64,000 nucleotides of DNA from Xylogone sp. PMI_703 (taxonomy: Eukaryota > Ascomycota > Leotiomycetes). The notes under the pieces were generated by a model that worked only from the letters and a program-made list of their open reading frames with translations, was not told the DNA's origin and did not search any database. Position 1 is the first letter of the stretch; every line of letters begins with the position of its first letter. A program made the translations under genes and the position numbers. The DNA is taken from the NCBI GenBank assembly GCA_021399445.1, contig JAJTUQ010000002.1:5208001-5272000 (forward strand). The letters are read 5' to 3'. This document shows, piece by piece, positions 1 through 12,363 of the stretch.

Positions 1-1024
1 TAGTCAAGTGTGGAGGGTATGAGGAGGTGCTCACAAAATTATGTCCGTCTTCCAAATAACTTCCAAGTGCTAACTTGCCTGCATCATGATTTTGTGCTGG
101 CCACTTGCACCAGTCAAACGCATATACGGCCCATGGGGCCAGATAATTGCTGTTTGTTGGTACTGCACTTGTTCCATCAAAATATGAGCTGGACCCTGGC
201 AAGCCCTCTGAAAGGGTAGAATCTGCACGAGGCCGTATGTCTGCTAAGCCTAGAGGAGTGCTTGAAATTGCACGCTGTGTGCCTTGCGGAGTGTATTTTT
301 GAGTTGGGGTTGAAGAATAATTCCCTTGATCTCCCGAAGCACCTGCTGTTCCGCCGTAGGAACCATATGCTTGACCCTCATATCCAGCTGCAGGACTCGC
401 CCTTGTGTAGTTGTGTAGTTGTGACTGTCTTGAAGGATTATACTGGTCTTGCGAGAGGTTCTGAGAGAGCGTAGGGACCGTAGGTACTGCATTGGCAGAT
501 ATTGAACCCTGTCGTCCAGGCTGGAGAGACCCAGGAACTTGAGTACTACTTTGATACTGTGAGTCGGGAGTGCTTTGATCGAGACTGATTCGAGGAGCCG
601 CAGAAACGTAGTCTCTGGAGGCCATTGGTGGCCGTTGATTCGGTATTGCTGAAGCACCAGCAGGTATATGGAGGTCATCTGGATGGCGAGGGCGCCGAGG
701 GGCCTCAAACTGCTGCTGTGGGTTCATCTGGCCTCCAGCAGCAGGCAAAGCCGCCGTTGAATTTGAATGCTGGGAGCTGTATGCAGCAGATGGTGGAGGT
801 GGTCCTCCAGGATTGGAACTGGACATGGTTCCACCGGCAGCGTGCTGTCTATCGGTGCCAGCAGTTGCGGGCTTATTACTAGAGACGGCGTTGTTTAGAT
901 TGCCCGCTGGGGCGCCAAAGGATCCCAAACTCTGTGTAGCTTGCAGAATCCCCGAAGCAGCTCCCGGCCGCATCTGCGCATTGTGCTCTGCTGCGGAGGA
1001 GGAGTGATGGAGATTGAAGGGCAT
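1..1024 (-). CDS. WD40-repeat protein, WDR68/DCAF7-like, 5' part only
   Basis: This is the first exon of a gene that runs off the left edge. The ATG is at 1024-1022, and an in-frame TGA lies upstream with no ATG between. The first ~290 residues are Gln/Ser/Pro-rich and look disordered. The reading then enters a conserved block containing APWAVYAFDW and LALGSYLEDGHNF, which matches the start of the beta-propeller in the DCAF7/WDR68/TTG1 family (human DCAF7 has APWTVYA followed by LALGSF). A GTGAGC donor at 34-29 follows directly, so the exon ends at 35 and the remaining bases are intron. Members of this family are scaffolds for DYRK kinases or Cul4 ligases. The family assignment rests on one block, because the propeller repeats lie outside the window. 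Confidence 0.72.
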   Translation of the reverse strand, partial: MPFNLHHSSSAAEHNAQMRPGAASGILQATQSLGSFGAPAGNLNNAVSSNKPATAGTDRQHAAGGTMSSSNPGGPPPPSAAYSSQHSNSTAALPAAGGQMNPQQQFEAPRRPRHPDDLHIPAGASAIPNQRPPMASRDYVSAAPRISLDQSTPDSQYQSSTQVPGSLQPGRQGSISANAVPTVPTLSQNLSQDQYNPSRQSQLHNYTRASPAAGYEGQAYGSYGGTAGASGDQGNYSSTPTQKYTPQGTQRAISSTPLGLADIRPRADSTLSEGLPGSSSYFDGTSAVPTNSNYLAPWAVYAFDWCKWPAQNHDAGKLALGSYLEDGHNFVSTSSYPPHLT

Positions 1025-3909
1025 TGCACACACACGGGAGCACTGCTTGGGCGCTTGGAAGTCGAATAAAGTTTGGCTGGGCCAACGAGAGCAGGTACAG
1101 GTGTGTGGTCAGGCAGCAACAACCGCTGCCTGAGAAATGCGGCTGTCGAGGGGCATACGAAGGATTGCGATCAAAACGGGGCCAAATACGATAGATACGC
1201 TTGGGCCATGCGCTTTATTTGCTCAGCGCCATATTAACACCTAAAGAGCGCTGATTCGCCTGTTGTGTTTATTTTATGACTAATACTTGATGTCTTATAA
1301 TTGAGGTACAAAATACACAAGGGGAGCTGGTCACTATTACCGCAATCGGATGTCTTCATTACATCCGATCAAAACTTCAAAGCTGAGCCAGGCATGATTT
1401 CTGCTTACGCCACATATACAGTTACAAGATCTAGTATGGAGGAAGTACGAGCTGATTATAACTCAACAAATTGCCACGGCTCTCATCCGCTATCCGCTTT
1501 GGAGTATCAAGTGCTCAAGAGGGAAAACAACAAGCTCCTCCTCTACGATAGCTCAATTGCCGGGTGGCTCTCCATAAGGCTAACTCTAAACTTCAACCAT
1601 GACATATTTCATACCCACCCAAGTCCGGAACTCGCGTCATCTCCTCTCGCACAGACATTACTGGGCAATCACACTGTTACAGTATCGATAAAGCGCATCT
1701 GGAGGCGTCCACCTCCCATACGGGGAAGGACGGGTCGGCGTGGGATGCTGAGAGACAACATCAGTGTAAAGGCTGGGGCTCTTCCACGACATCTCGCCGG
1801 CGCATCGGGCAAGGATGCACTCAGCCCATTTCTGCAGCCAGATGGATTGCTCGTGTTCCAGTGAGGGCACCTCGCACCTTTTCGCTGACTCGAAGATGTT
1901 TCTCCGTGGATGGTCGCAACAAACACCCTCAAGGCCGCATATGCAAATCATTGCCATGTTGTTTTTTGTCGCCGACGCGTGGGAAGGGCAGTGTGGTGCA
2001 AGCACCCCTGGCAGTCCGCTTGGAGCGGTTGTAGGTAGTATGTTGGCTACAACCTTCGACGGACCAGAGGGAATTGCCCGTGTTGGTTCTCCCCTAAAGC
2101 GTTAATTTATTACCTGTTACCTGTCACCCGGAAGCCCGATAGGGGCGCTCCGGGCCGCACCCGATGAATTGGTATGGCGCCTGGCAGAGCCAACAAAGTT
2201 GGTGATAGCGACACACACAGTACCACCCTACCTTGGACCAGCTGGACCAGAGCTGCGAGCTTGGTACCTTTCCATGCGGGGCGAGCGCGGTGTCCAGCGC
2301 GTCCTGGGCCACTGAGAGGGGCTTTGTTGGAGCATCGTCGACTGCAGGACCAACCAGCAACCCAAGACCAGCGCGCAAGAGGGCGGCTCAGTTTGGCTTG
2401 GGTCCCTGTGGCTGACCGGCCTCAGAGAGGATGGAAGAACGAGGCCAAGGGGAAAGGGGAAAGGGGAAAGCTGGAAAAGGGGAAAGAAAGAGAGCGAGAG
2501 CACGCGCGGAGGCATCCACGGACACGTATACAGGCGCCTTACATGTACTGTACATGTACCGTACATCCACATATGTGAACTGTACATATATACTTGTACG
2601 GATCGAGGCGGCAGCTTACCAGAGCTTACATAGGATGAGTGCGCAAAGTACATGGTACATCAGCCCTCGCCCATGCCATACGTAATATCTAATACATCAC
2701 ACCTCGTCGACACACATACACATACAGACGACAGTCCCAACCGGATCCTCTTCCCAGCTGCACTCTGCTGTACCTTACTTTACACAATCCACCATGGCCG
2801 CCTGCCCCCGTAATGCGTCTCCTCCCAGCGGTCACAGCGGGCCAAGGACCGAGTCACTACGGTCGACGCAGAGTCCGTCCTGGTTCTTGCTGAAGACCGA
2901 GTCATCCATGCGGTTTGTTTGCTTCATGCGGGAGGGTGTGTGCCTGTGTTCGTGTTGTTGTTCGCAGACAAGCACGAGGACGAAAGAAGGAGAGTGAGAG
3001 AGACGGAGAGAGCAGCGCGTGCCACAAGAAGCGTCGCTTCCCCGGAAGTAGACCGTTGCTTGCTGGCTCTCTGCTCTCGTGCTGGGTGCTGGTGCTTGCT
3101 GGTGCTTTTGCTGCTGGCCTTGCTCTGCTGGCGGGCGTGCCGCTACTCTACGCCTTCATCAATTCGCTACAGAAGGCTGCGGCCCTCATCCAGACCACCC
3201 TCCAGCAACCTCCAACCTTCCACGCATCTTGTGCCAACCACACACGCCTGCAGTTCGGGCTGCAGTTCCCTTGCGCTCCTCTTTCTTCATCGACACACTC
3301 ATGCAGCACATCACATGACTGCAAAAATACCGAGCACATGGTAAGCTAACCCCGTGTACAGCCGCCGCGGCGTGCTGGAGCTCCAATGAGACCTTGGAGG
3401 GGCAGCGCGAGTCCTGCACGCAGACACACGCAACGAATCGTCGGCCAGAGGCTTCAGGGAATCTCACGCACGCAACGGGGCCTCCAACTCCCCCTCGAGC
3501 ATTGCCGGACGCAGAAACACGTCAGATTTCTCCAGTCAGGCTGCTGCTTGCTCGTCCTTGCGCCGGATTTGCTGCTGCTCGCTGCGGTTATATCGGGCGT
3601 GCTGGCAGACTCTTCCTTCCCCCAAGCCTGAGTCTTGCGCGTTGGGCATCATGCTCAGACATTCTCACCAGCGCCTGTCTCATCTATCAATCACCGCCTT
3701 TGCCGTGTAACTTCCAGAACCTCAATGCTGATCTTCGTACGTGCTATGCTATGATTCGTTGGCCAGATCCCACAATGCAAGAAGAGACACCACCAGTCGG
3801 CTCGATTCTCGATCAACCTCGCAAGCAAAAGAGTATTTTGGTTTTCTGACGATGTGATTCTCTAGGAGTCTGCTCGTTCTCGGACAATTGGCCAGCGCTC
3901 GTGAGCACG
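1025..3909. other. Long intergenic region
   Basis: No gene is supported here. It lies between the divergent WD40 gene and the F-box gene and probably holds both promoters and 5' leaders. A purine-rich tract sits at about 2430-2515, GTAC-palindrome-rich sequence at about 2538-2610 and pyrimidine-rich sequence upstream of 3900. An open frame at 1301-1864 has no ATG at its start and no recognisable protein features. Confidence 0.6.
2538..2610. repeat. Cluster of GTAC/TGTAC palindromic motifs
   Basis: Overlapping copies of TACATGTA, TGTACA and GTACGG occur within about 70 bp, several of them self-complementary. Function is unknown. It is simple-sequence-like and lies 1.3 kb upstream of the F-box gene. 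Confidence 0.35.
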
Positions 3910-6019
3910 ATGGCAAAGGATCCCCCCATCTTCAAGCTTCCAGATGAACTGCTGGACCAGGTGCTCGACGAGCTGGTTCACGATCCCGAGAGGTGCATCA
4001 CTATCGATCACCGGGCCTCATTGAGCGTGGAGAGCTTCCAGCCCGCGCCGCCGCCGTCTCCCGAAGACTCGAAGGGCATTGGCAACTTCAAGTTGGTGTG
4101 CAGGAGGTGGGCAAAACTAGGCCTGAGCCGCCAATTCTCGCGTGTAGCCATCAGGTTTGAGAAGGTAAAATGATTTCAGCAGACTCTCTTCCATCAATCT
4201 TCTTTTATCACAAGGTTTTATTATAATCTGCTCACACTTCTTGTTTGGTACTCTAGGCAGGCTTTGATAGATTAATATGGGTGGCCAAACAACCACACTT
4301 GGCCAGGGAGGTCAAAAAATTCTCCTACATCATCCCCATATTCTACCGTCAAGGTACAGTAGTGCTGTTTGGATTGGTACAATGGAAATGCGGCATTGAC
4401 AACCCCCCCTAGGTAGAGAGCGCTTTTTGGAACTACTGGAGCACACCAGAGAACTCATTGTGGAAACCGACAAGCAAATACAGCAAAGACGTCAAATCAA
4501 TGGTACCCAACATGGCGTACGAATTAAACCGGATATTAACCAACTACGGAAGAAGCATGGGCAATGCAAAAAAGATGAAGCTCAGATTCTGGAAACTATG
4601 AAGCGAGCTGAGAGCCAGAAGGAGATGATCGACAATGAGACAGATGCAAAAACACTTCTATTTGCTCTCAAGGCTTTCAGGTCGCTGCAGCAAATACGGC
4701 TGATGAGGATCCAGGATCAGACTGATGCGGGCTGGGCCAATTACCTAGCTCGTCATCAAGATTTAACGGCAGACTTCCGGCCCATAGAGTGGACAATGGC
4801 ATGTGAGCATGCGACCAAAACATTGGGCATGGCTTTCCTGAAATCAGACTCCCCAGCTACGAGATTTTCCAGTCGATTCATGGACACACGAAGCCCGCTA
4901 CAATTGACACATGGATCACAGGCAACCATTCGAAGTTTGGCTGAACGGTTGACATGCGTCGAGTTGCAATTTAATGATCCAAGTGATTTAGATGAGAAGA
5001 TGTACCAGCTTTCGAGCCTTTTTGACACTTTATTTAGTGCAGCAACAAATCTCCTGGGAGTACATATTGGCTTTCCCAGGGGAAAGGCGGTCTCGGTTCC
5101 CCTGGAGACTGTTTTCCATCACGTACAATGGAACAAGATACGTTACATTGGGATTGGGGCATGGCGATTGAATAGCGATGAGATTATAGACTTGGTCAGA
5201 CGACATAAGGGAAGTCTTCGTTCTCTGCGTTTGCGAGATGTGCTTTTAAAAGATGGTAGCAAGTGGTCAGATATACTTAAGATCCTGCGATTTGAACTCA
5301 CCCTCAAATGGGTAAGTTTGCGGCGAGCTGGATATGCAAGGTTTTTTGATGCTCCTCAGACTCCCTTTGGTGGCCATTTCATCCCAGTTCTACAGGGCCC
5401 TGAGAGTGATACAGACGAGGCGAGTGACTGGGAAGAGGAGGAAGACACCCAACAGATATTTGACGAGTCAGCCGAGCATCCTGAGGTATTAGAAGATCTT
5501 ATAGAACAAGAGGAAGAAGACGACGACGACGATGACGATGATGACGACCACGATCACGACGATAATGACGATGAAGATGATTTTATGTCCACTGGTGCCA
5601 GTTCTGCTCCTGATGATGATAGCGACGTCGACGACGGCCCCGTGAATCACGACAACTCTATCGACGACGAAGCTATGGTGCATCACTCGACACCTGCAGA
5701 TGATGAGGAGCTAATGCCTCATCAAACCTCTTCTGCCTCTTACTTAAATAATAGTATCGCTACGATCAACACCACTTTCCCTGGTGCTACGACTACCAAC
5801 GCAGCTACAGTCTCATCAGCATCCGCATTAGCTTCTTGTAGCTGCAATGTTGATTTTTCGGAGGAAGAGGATATGGATGATACAAATGGAAATGGCAACG
5901 GTGGTGGCAGAGGCAGGGGCAACGACGTGTCCAAAGTCCAATGGAAATTATGGGAGCAATGGGTCATTAACAAATGTTCTATACATGGTAAACTTGGGCG
6001 GGCTGGGGCGGCAGGATGA
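3910..6019 (+). CDS. F-box domain protein with acidic C-terminal tail
   Basis: Three exons: 3910-4164, 4257-4353 and 4413-6019, joined at phase 0 and phase 1, giving 652 residues. The N-terminus reads FKLPDELLDQVLDELV, a typical F-box, and continues with NFKLVCRRWAKLGL, RVAIRF and GFDRLIWVAKQPHLAREVKK, the pattern of the large fungal F-box family. Such proteins are usually substrate adaptors of SCF ubiquitin ligases through Skp1. The middle region contains LTLKWVSLRRAGY, typical of the same family. After residue ~430 the sequence becomes a low-complexity tail with long Glu and Asp runs, a Ser/Thr stretch and a Gly/Arg patch before the stop. The tail may be disordered. The splice sites are canonical and restore the frame, so the model is well supported. 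The target is unknown. Confidence 0.85.
5505..5600 (+). repeat. GAC/GAT/GAA trinucleotide tract coding acidic run
   Basis: Imperfect GAV codon repeats encode a run of Asp with some Glu, His and Asn inside the F-box protein's C-terminal tail. Such tracts are prone to length change by slippage. Confidence 0.7.
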
Positions 6020-6787
6020 TCATTTTTGGTATATCATATTGTGTTATTTTGAACTCCTTTTTTTTATTACTTTTGTCTTCCATTTACCCAAATCCATGGT
6101 CTTTTCATATATTCAGATCATTCAAATCTAAAAGAAAAATCTCAACATTTTTTTATATTTTGGGTTTCATTCTGGGGATCTGTTCCTTTTGCTCTCTTCA
6201 TTTTACTTGGTTATTACCTAACTGGGAAGGAAATGTGTGCTTTTTAGATGTCCACCTTGTGTGTTTTTACTTGACTTTATTTTTCAAACTTTGCAGTCTT
6301 TATTCTTCTACTTAAATCTTCCGATTTTGCATAATCATCCATCATTATCATCTCTTTTTTCTAAAAGGGCAGGATTGTTATTATCCTTTCATGGCTTAAA
6401 CTTCAAGCAGAGATACAGAGATACAGAGAGCCTACTCAACAGAATGTCCATTGGCAGTGGTGTGTTTGTGTGAGTGCTGGCGAGCGTTGTGATGTGTGCG
6501 GGAGTCGAATGTGCAGGCCGTAGTTTCACAAGAAACATTGCTTTTTCTGATCATCAAAGCGTCCCGCGGTTGAGAAAAAAGAAATTACTATCCGTCACAG
6601 CCCCCAAACCCCACCCTTCATCAACGTCATATACAATTCGATTTATCATCTTCTCGTTACTAGGTGCCTTTGGCTGGAAAAAGAGGCCCCAAAAGTATTT
6701 TAATACAAAAAAGATCACTTCCCGACATACTCATTACTTCCACCTTAAATTCGAAGCCCAGGGCTCGAATTTTCCTTTCCTCGCCTC
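6020..6787. other. Intergenic, T-rich
   Basis: Convergent 3' flanks of the F-box gene and the dehydrogenase gene. It is T-rich, with no coding signal or RNA gene that I can support. Confidence 0.6.
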
Positions 6788-7817
6788 CTAGAAAAGAGTG
6801 ATACCGCCGTCTAGAATTATGTCGGTTCCAGTAATGTACGACCCAGCACTGCTGGCTAGGAGGACCACGGCTCCGGTCAGCTCTGTTGGCTGTCCCATTC
6901 TACCAAACTATATTTTACACACAAACAGAATTAGCAATTTGATACCGAGTACAGCACCGTGTTAAGTTCAGCATGTAGTTGCGGGCCACACTTACCGGAG
7001 TCCTGCTTGCCCAGATAGCCCGAGCTTGGGCAAGCCCGGCGCCTTCGTTGAGAACGGTATCCATGTATCCGGGGCTGACGGAATTCACCCTGATGCCATA
7101 CCTCGCCCACTCCGCAGCAAGGCTGTTTTTCATCATAAGCACTGCGCTCTTGCTAACATTGTAGGCGACCTGAGGCTGTGGATAGTTGACTCGATGACCG
7201 GATATGGATGCCGTGAATATGATGCTTCCTCCCGTGTCCTGCTCAACCATCAACCGAGCTACCGCCTGCGCACACAAAAATGATCCGGTGGTGTTGACGT
7301 CTATGGTACGTCGAAACTCGGCCGCCGAGAGATCCAGGGCATGCCCGCAGCTCACGATGCCGGCAAAACAAAGCAATATATCGATGGATCCGAGCTCGCG
7401 GCCGGCTTCAGCAACCGCTTGTCCAACCGCAATCTCATCCGTGACATCAACCTCCTTGAATATGATGGTCCGGCTAGAGAAGCTCTTCTTCAGGTCCGCC
7501 ACCGTGGCCTGCGCCTGTTCGGTATCTCGATCGAAGATTACTAGCCCCGAGAGACCATGCTCGAGAAGGGCGCGGGAGCATTCGAGGCCCAGAGCTCCTA
7601 GGCCACCAGTGACGATGGCGTTGCCTTCGACTTCGAAGCGTAATCTAGCTCGGCCGGCCGAGCTGATGTAGTGTGGGGGAGGAGCAGGTGGACCGGTGTT
7701 GGAGCCCTCGGAGCCGTCGCTGAGGATCATCTGAGGGAGGACTCGAGCGCGGAGCTCATCCTTGGACAGTAACGGCGGAGAAGGAGAGCGAGATGAATCT
7801 TCTTCGTGGCGGTTCAT
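6788..7817 (-). CDS. Short-chain dehydrogenase/reductase (classical SDR)
   Basis: Two exons on the minus strand, 7817-6996 and 6907-6788. A GTAAGT donor and ATATAG acceptor join TP to [12 protein letters not shown] in frame, giving 313 residues. The Rossmann NAD(P)-binding motif TGGLGALG is at residues 70-77. Position 150-153 reads CFAG where most members have NNAG. The catalytic set is S206, Y219 and K223 (YNVSK). The C-terminus [11 protein letters not shown] is the usual SDR ending. The first ~60 residues are a Ser/Pro-rich extension not needed for the fold. Family members reduce or oxidise alcohols, sugars or ketones in the cytosol; sorbitol/xylulose reductase-like enzymes are closest in style, but the substrate cannot be read from sequence. 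Confidence 0.88.
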
Positions 7818-9909
7818 GATTGCTGCCTATCCTTTATAACCTTGTTTCCTTTTCCTTTTCTTATTTTCCCCTTTCCCCAAGTGCTTTCCTTTTTTGCTTT
7901 TATGTTTCCTTGTTTCCTTTATTGAAGGTGTGTTCGTTTATTGCTTTCGATGGATTTATCTTGTGTGATACCGTGATTCCAAACCCCCTTTTTTAATAAT
8001 CCTGATCAGCGGAGGATGTGTCGCTCCGAAACGATGGTGGTCGATAGCTTGCTTGCTTTGAGGCGGGGTAAACTAGAAAAGTGCACTTTTCTCGAAATGA
8101 GCGTGGATGGTGCCAAGTAAAAAAAAAAGAGAAACAGAAAACTTAGAAAATAATTACAGTTGAATGCTTGAAGGAAGAAAAACCTGACGGGGTATAATGA
8201 GAAAGAAGAAGACGAAGAAGTCAAGGAGAAACCCGAGATAGAGGCCTGCCTAGGGAGAGCTTAGTAGGAAAAAGGGGAGGGGGAAGGGGGGTAAATGGAG
8301 TGGGAAGGGGAAGATAATAGGTATTGCGTTCCTTTTGCTTTACATACATTCCGCAGGATTATTGGGTAGTACCACTGCTGCAACTTCTGCTACAGCTGCA
8401 CTACTACTACTGTACCACCCAAAACACGATTGGGGAGGGGCAAAAAGAGGGACCCGATCCAATATTTACCGTACATGAACACTCACCCACACTCCCAGAA
8501 TATTCTCCGGCTGTGTGTCTGCTTTTGCCTGATTGCTCTTCTGGGGGGTTACCTTTTCCCCCAATTAACCTGCAAAACGAGTTATTAACTGGCTACGGGC
8601 TGGCTGGGTTCTTGGTCCTTCAGCAGGGAGGGGCTCTAGCAAACGTCCCCGATTCTGGAGCGGGATCCATTCCGACTCCATCGCTGCAGCGCAACGCTCC
8701 GAAAATGACCTGTAGCTTTTTGTGTCTTCTGGCTCTGCTGGTGAGGGGCAGCAAGCAAGTAGCATGCCAGCAAGGGCTTTTTTCGCGTAGCGCGGGTAAA
8801 TTTATGTATGTACATGTCCATGTAATTGTATGTATCATAGTTGTCGTCCTTGGAAGCAAGCAAACAAGCAAACCAAGTGGCGGCGGCGGCGGCGGCAATC
8901 CCTTTTCACCCCGCCAGGTTTTTCCTGGGCACTATCGTGGCCTTTTGGCTCCGTTGCAGTACGGTGGTACAAGTAACACAACCGTTTTGTCTTAGGTGCA
9001 GCAACTGCAGGTGACTTGGCTCCATCTTGCTCTTCTTCGGCGCTTGGATGGGGAAGGAAGGTGTGCCGATTAATCGCCCTCTGCTGCTGGGTTAAGTTAA
9101 GTTTGCGGTACTGGAGTTACATGGTGGATCTTGGTAGGTACTTGAGTTGCGGTACTTAATGTACGTTACTTGGTTGTGCTTTGTGTAACGTGGTTGATGG
9201 GTAAACTTCGGAGGGGGGCATTGTGGAGAAACTTGTACCAGAAGTACATCCGTACCGAGGTACCGATATGTGTAGGGGTACGCAGGAAGAGGAAAGGGCA
9301 ATAGAGACTGCTGCACATGATTTTCACTATGTTGACTCCATCTCTGTGGATTATGTAACAATGCACTTGAGTGTCCAATGGTCTCAGACTCTGCCCTCGT
9401 GGCTGGTGTCGTGTGGTTCAGTGACTTGAGGCTGGTGATCTCCACATGTGCACGTCCCGGGGCGGTGACACTGGCCGGTCCGTGCCCAGACCCTCGTTCG
9501 CTCACAAACAGCTTCCCAGGATGATGGATGGAGCTTACCTGGACTTCACTCCAACTTTGTTATACTGCCGTCTTTTTTCTTTCCTCTGTACTTTTTGATC
9601 GTTGAAGCTCTAGGTTATTTTTGTGGTAGCAGTTGAAACCTATTTAGCAGGGAGATGATGCTTTGAGTTTTGATATTCTTGAGGGACTTGATACTGTTCT
9701 TTCGATATCGTCGTTACGAGATAGCAAACGGTTGCCTACTCACTTCCTAGTGATTCACCTGCCTACGATTCTACCTCAAAACTTTTAGGTCTTATCACAG
9801 CTTCCACTTGATTTAGTTGACTGGATCGAGGTACTGCTCATCTTCTCTCAAAAAAAGGCAAAATTCCTGAAAAGAACTAATCTGTTACTCTTAGAAGAGA
9901 AATAAAAAC
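7818..9909. other. Long intergenic region between divergent genes
   Basis: Two kilobases between the divergent SDR and coiled-coil genes. It has pyrimidine-rich stretches at 7840-7920, a purine run at 8100-8300 and several GGTAC/GTACC motifs at 9110-9290. Open frames here, including one at 8324-8995, lack coding features. It is probably promoters and 5' leaders. Confidence 0.6.
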
Positions 9910-11673
9910 ATGTCCCGCTCCTTCTTTGCTCGCACTACTCGCGATATGGCGCCCCTTCTCCCCCAGCACAATCAAGATCTGGATCACGCTCTCGATAACC
10001 TCTCTCTTGATGACCTCTCTCCCCGACCCTCTACGCCCTCAGATACGCACCAACAACCGCCTCGTAGCCCCGTCTCTGCTTCCCCTCCAGCATCTTTCTA
10101 CCGTGCACTCAATGACAATACGAACATGAACCCCAGATCACCCTCTCCCTCGAGAACGAAGCCTCGCAAGATCCAGTTCGCTGCTCCCCCGCCGCCAATT
10201 GTCCAGAGCGTGGTCTTACCCTCTTCACACAACCCTTCACGGGTGGAGTATACCGGTGAATCATCAGGTTTTGGTTCAGGGGAGAGTTCTGGGATGGTTG
10301 CACGGGATGCTCGTGGTCACAGTGTAGTTGGAACAGGAAAGGCTGCGGTTGATCCGCTGGTAGGGTTGGAGAGACGGGGGAAGGCTCTGGAGAAGGAGCT
10401 GCAGATTCTGCTAGATGCGCAGTCTGCTGGGCTTGTGCAGGGTTTTGGAGGTGGGGATCCTCAACGGCACAGAGATGGGATGTCGGACGCTGGGAGTAGC
10501 ACGCCTACGTCGAGATCACGGTCCAGAAGGGGGACTGGAGCTGGTGGCTCGAGTAATGATGATGAAATTACGAATGGAGCAGGTGTGACGCCTGTGAGAC
10601 AACCGAAGAAGCAGGCTTTGGGATTACGAGGTGCGCGGAGAGGTTTGCTACGAGATATGAGAGAGTTGGCGGAAGTTAAGAATGAGGAATCACTGGTTCT
10701 TCAGAGGGAGATTGAGAGGCGTGACGATGTGCTGGAGAAAATCAAAGGTTGGGAAGATCAGATCGAAGGGTTCAAGATGGAATTAAGCGGCACTGGTAAG
10801 GCGAGCAAAGGACAAGTCTCTGAGAGCAGCGAGATTGAGGATCTAGAACGGGAGGAACGAGCTGTAGATGCTGAGATTCGGGATCTGGAAGACCGTCTTG
10901 CCCAGATGAAAGCTAGGAAGAACTGGCTGTCCGAAAGGATATCAGCGAGGGTTAATCGCCGAGAAGCGAGATTGAGTAGCTATCGCTTTGCACTCAAGGA
11001 GACCCAGAGCGAGGTTAAAGAGTTCCTGAGTAGACCGCCTCTAGCGCCTTCCGTTGTTATGGGCGAGGAAGAGGGGTTTATGGCTTTGCCAGTGAGCAGG
11101 AGAACGCTAGAAATGGCGAGAGAGTGGTGGCAAAAAGAGGCCACGGCGCTCGAGGAGAGAAAAGGAGCGGTTGAAAAAGAGAGAGAAGCGCTTGAACTAG
11201 GTGCCAAAGTCTGGGACCAAGCAATGGGAACTGTCGTGGAGTTTGAAGACGAAATGAGGAAGCAGATGCAGGAACAGATGACTGACCCGGAATCCAGTCT
11301 CATGGTGTTGAAGCAGCAAGTCGAGAACATGGGCAACGTCATTAGAAAACTGCAGAGCAGCGTGCGCCTTGCGGAGAATAAAGGCTGGAATCTATTAATC
11401 TGTGCGCTTGGGGCTGAACTCGAGGCTTTCAAACAGGGCGAGAGCATCCTACGAGGCGCCTTGGAAAATATTGAGGGCCCTGAATCAGCGAATGAAAGAG
11501 AAAGAGGAGAAGACATAGTAGAAGAGAGCGAGGCGAATAGCACGGATGACGAGCATGACTCGCTGCCGTTCAAGAGAGATTCACAGCTCCAGAAGAAGGA
11601 TAGTAATGTGAGCCGGGAAAGTGAGGACGATGGGCCCAATTTAGCAGAGTTGTTGGTGGATCACAGCGAATGA
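9910..11673 (+). CDS. Coiled-coil protein, Atg28-like
   Basis: Single exon, 587 residues. The N-terminal ~130 residues are Ser/Pro-rich and disordered. A conserved block follows: LERRGKALEKELQILLDAQ at about 152-170, and after a Ser/Arg linker GLRGARRGLLRDMREL near 238. Long heptad-like coiled coils rich in Glu, Lys and Arg run from about 250 to 500. The C-terminal tail is acidic. The two conserved blocks match proteins of filamentous ascomycetes that are annotated as autophagy-related protein 28, a coiled-coil factor first studied in Komagataella pexophagy. I recall this resemblance from the family and could not check it. A generic coiled-coil scaffold is the alternative. The ATG follows an A-rich leader (AAAAACATG). 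Confidence 0.62.
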   Translation: MSRSFFARTTRDMAPLLPQHNQDLDHALDNLSLDDLSPRPSTPSDTHQQPPRSPVSASPPASFYRALNDNTNMNPRSPSPSRTKPRKIQFAAPPPPIVQSVVLPSSHNPSRVEYTGESSGFGSGESSGMVARDARGHSVVGTGKAAVDPLVGLERRGKALEKELQILLDAQSAGLVQGFGGGDPQRHRDGMSDAGSSTPTSRSRSRRGTGAGGSSNDDEITNGAGVTPVRQPKKQALGLRGARRGLLRDMRELAEVKNEESLVLQREIERRDDVLEKIKGWEDQIEGFKMELSGTGKASKGQVSESSEIEDLEREERAVDAEIRDLEDRLAQMKARKNWLSERISARVNRREARLSSYRFALKETQSEVKEFLSRPPLAPSVVMGEEEGFMALPVSRRTLEMAREWWQKEATALEERKGAVEKEREALELGAKVWDQAMGTVVEFEDEMRKQMQEQMTDPESSLMVLKQQVENMGNVIRKLQSSVRLAENKGWNLLICALGAELEAFKQGESILRGALENIEGPESANERERGEDIVEESEANSTDDEHDSLPFKRDSQLQKKDSNVSRESEDDGPNLAELLVDHSE

Positions 11674-12363
11674 AGGAGTTGGCTTTGATATGGTAACGAT
11701 CCTAGATATGACTGTTATGATTATATTACGGCTGCCTTGGGAATGGTATGGGTTATTTGGGTATATGGTTTGTGACGAGGCTAGTAAGAACTACAAATTT
11801 AATTTATGCTTGGGTCTAGCAGAGCAGTTAATATCATGATTATGCCATATCCTCGGTTCAAGATGGCTCTACTGAAAGCATAGAAATGAGTATAATTGGT
11901 AAGAACGCGTGAGTGTGTGCCATATTCTCAAACTTATATCCACTTCTCCCTCGCGTAAAGCTAAGATTCATGATAGTCCTAATAGCTGAAGCATGTAAAC
12001 GATGCTACTTAAGAAGCCTATTATGGGCCTCAAGAATACAACAAGTTGTGTGCGTGCGTGACATCTTATATGGAGGGTTTGGAAGAGGAAGGGAGAGCTG
12101 CTGGGTCTAGTAGATAAAGCGTGACTTCGGGAATCTACTCGTAATCCAATCACAACTTGCCTCATTATATTTCGAGTTCTTAACCTTGTCTTCGGGGTGA
12201 ATGTCGCCTTCAAAATAAGTCTCACACCCCAATACCCGAGAGAGTGAATATCTTCTGTAAACAATTACATTTAACTTTCTGACAGACAAACATTCAGAGA
12301 AAATCCAACACAACCCAGCACTGAGATTCTATACTTTCTGTTAACTTCCCACCACTGTATACA
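11674..12363. other. Intergenic
   Basis: 3' flank of the coiled-coil gene and promoter of the next gene. Nothing else is recognised. Confidence 0.6.

Noticed and set aside
1301..1864. 187-codon open frame on +
   Set aside because: It starts with TTG, has no ATG in good context, no domain and no splice support; it probably lies in non-coding sequence.
8324..8995. 223-codon open frame on +
   Set aside because: Composition is irregular, no motif is seen, and overlapping open frames on the other strand look equally likely; treated as intergenic.
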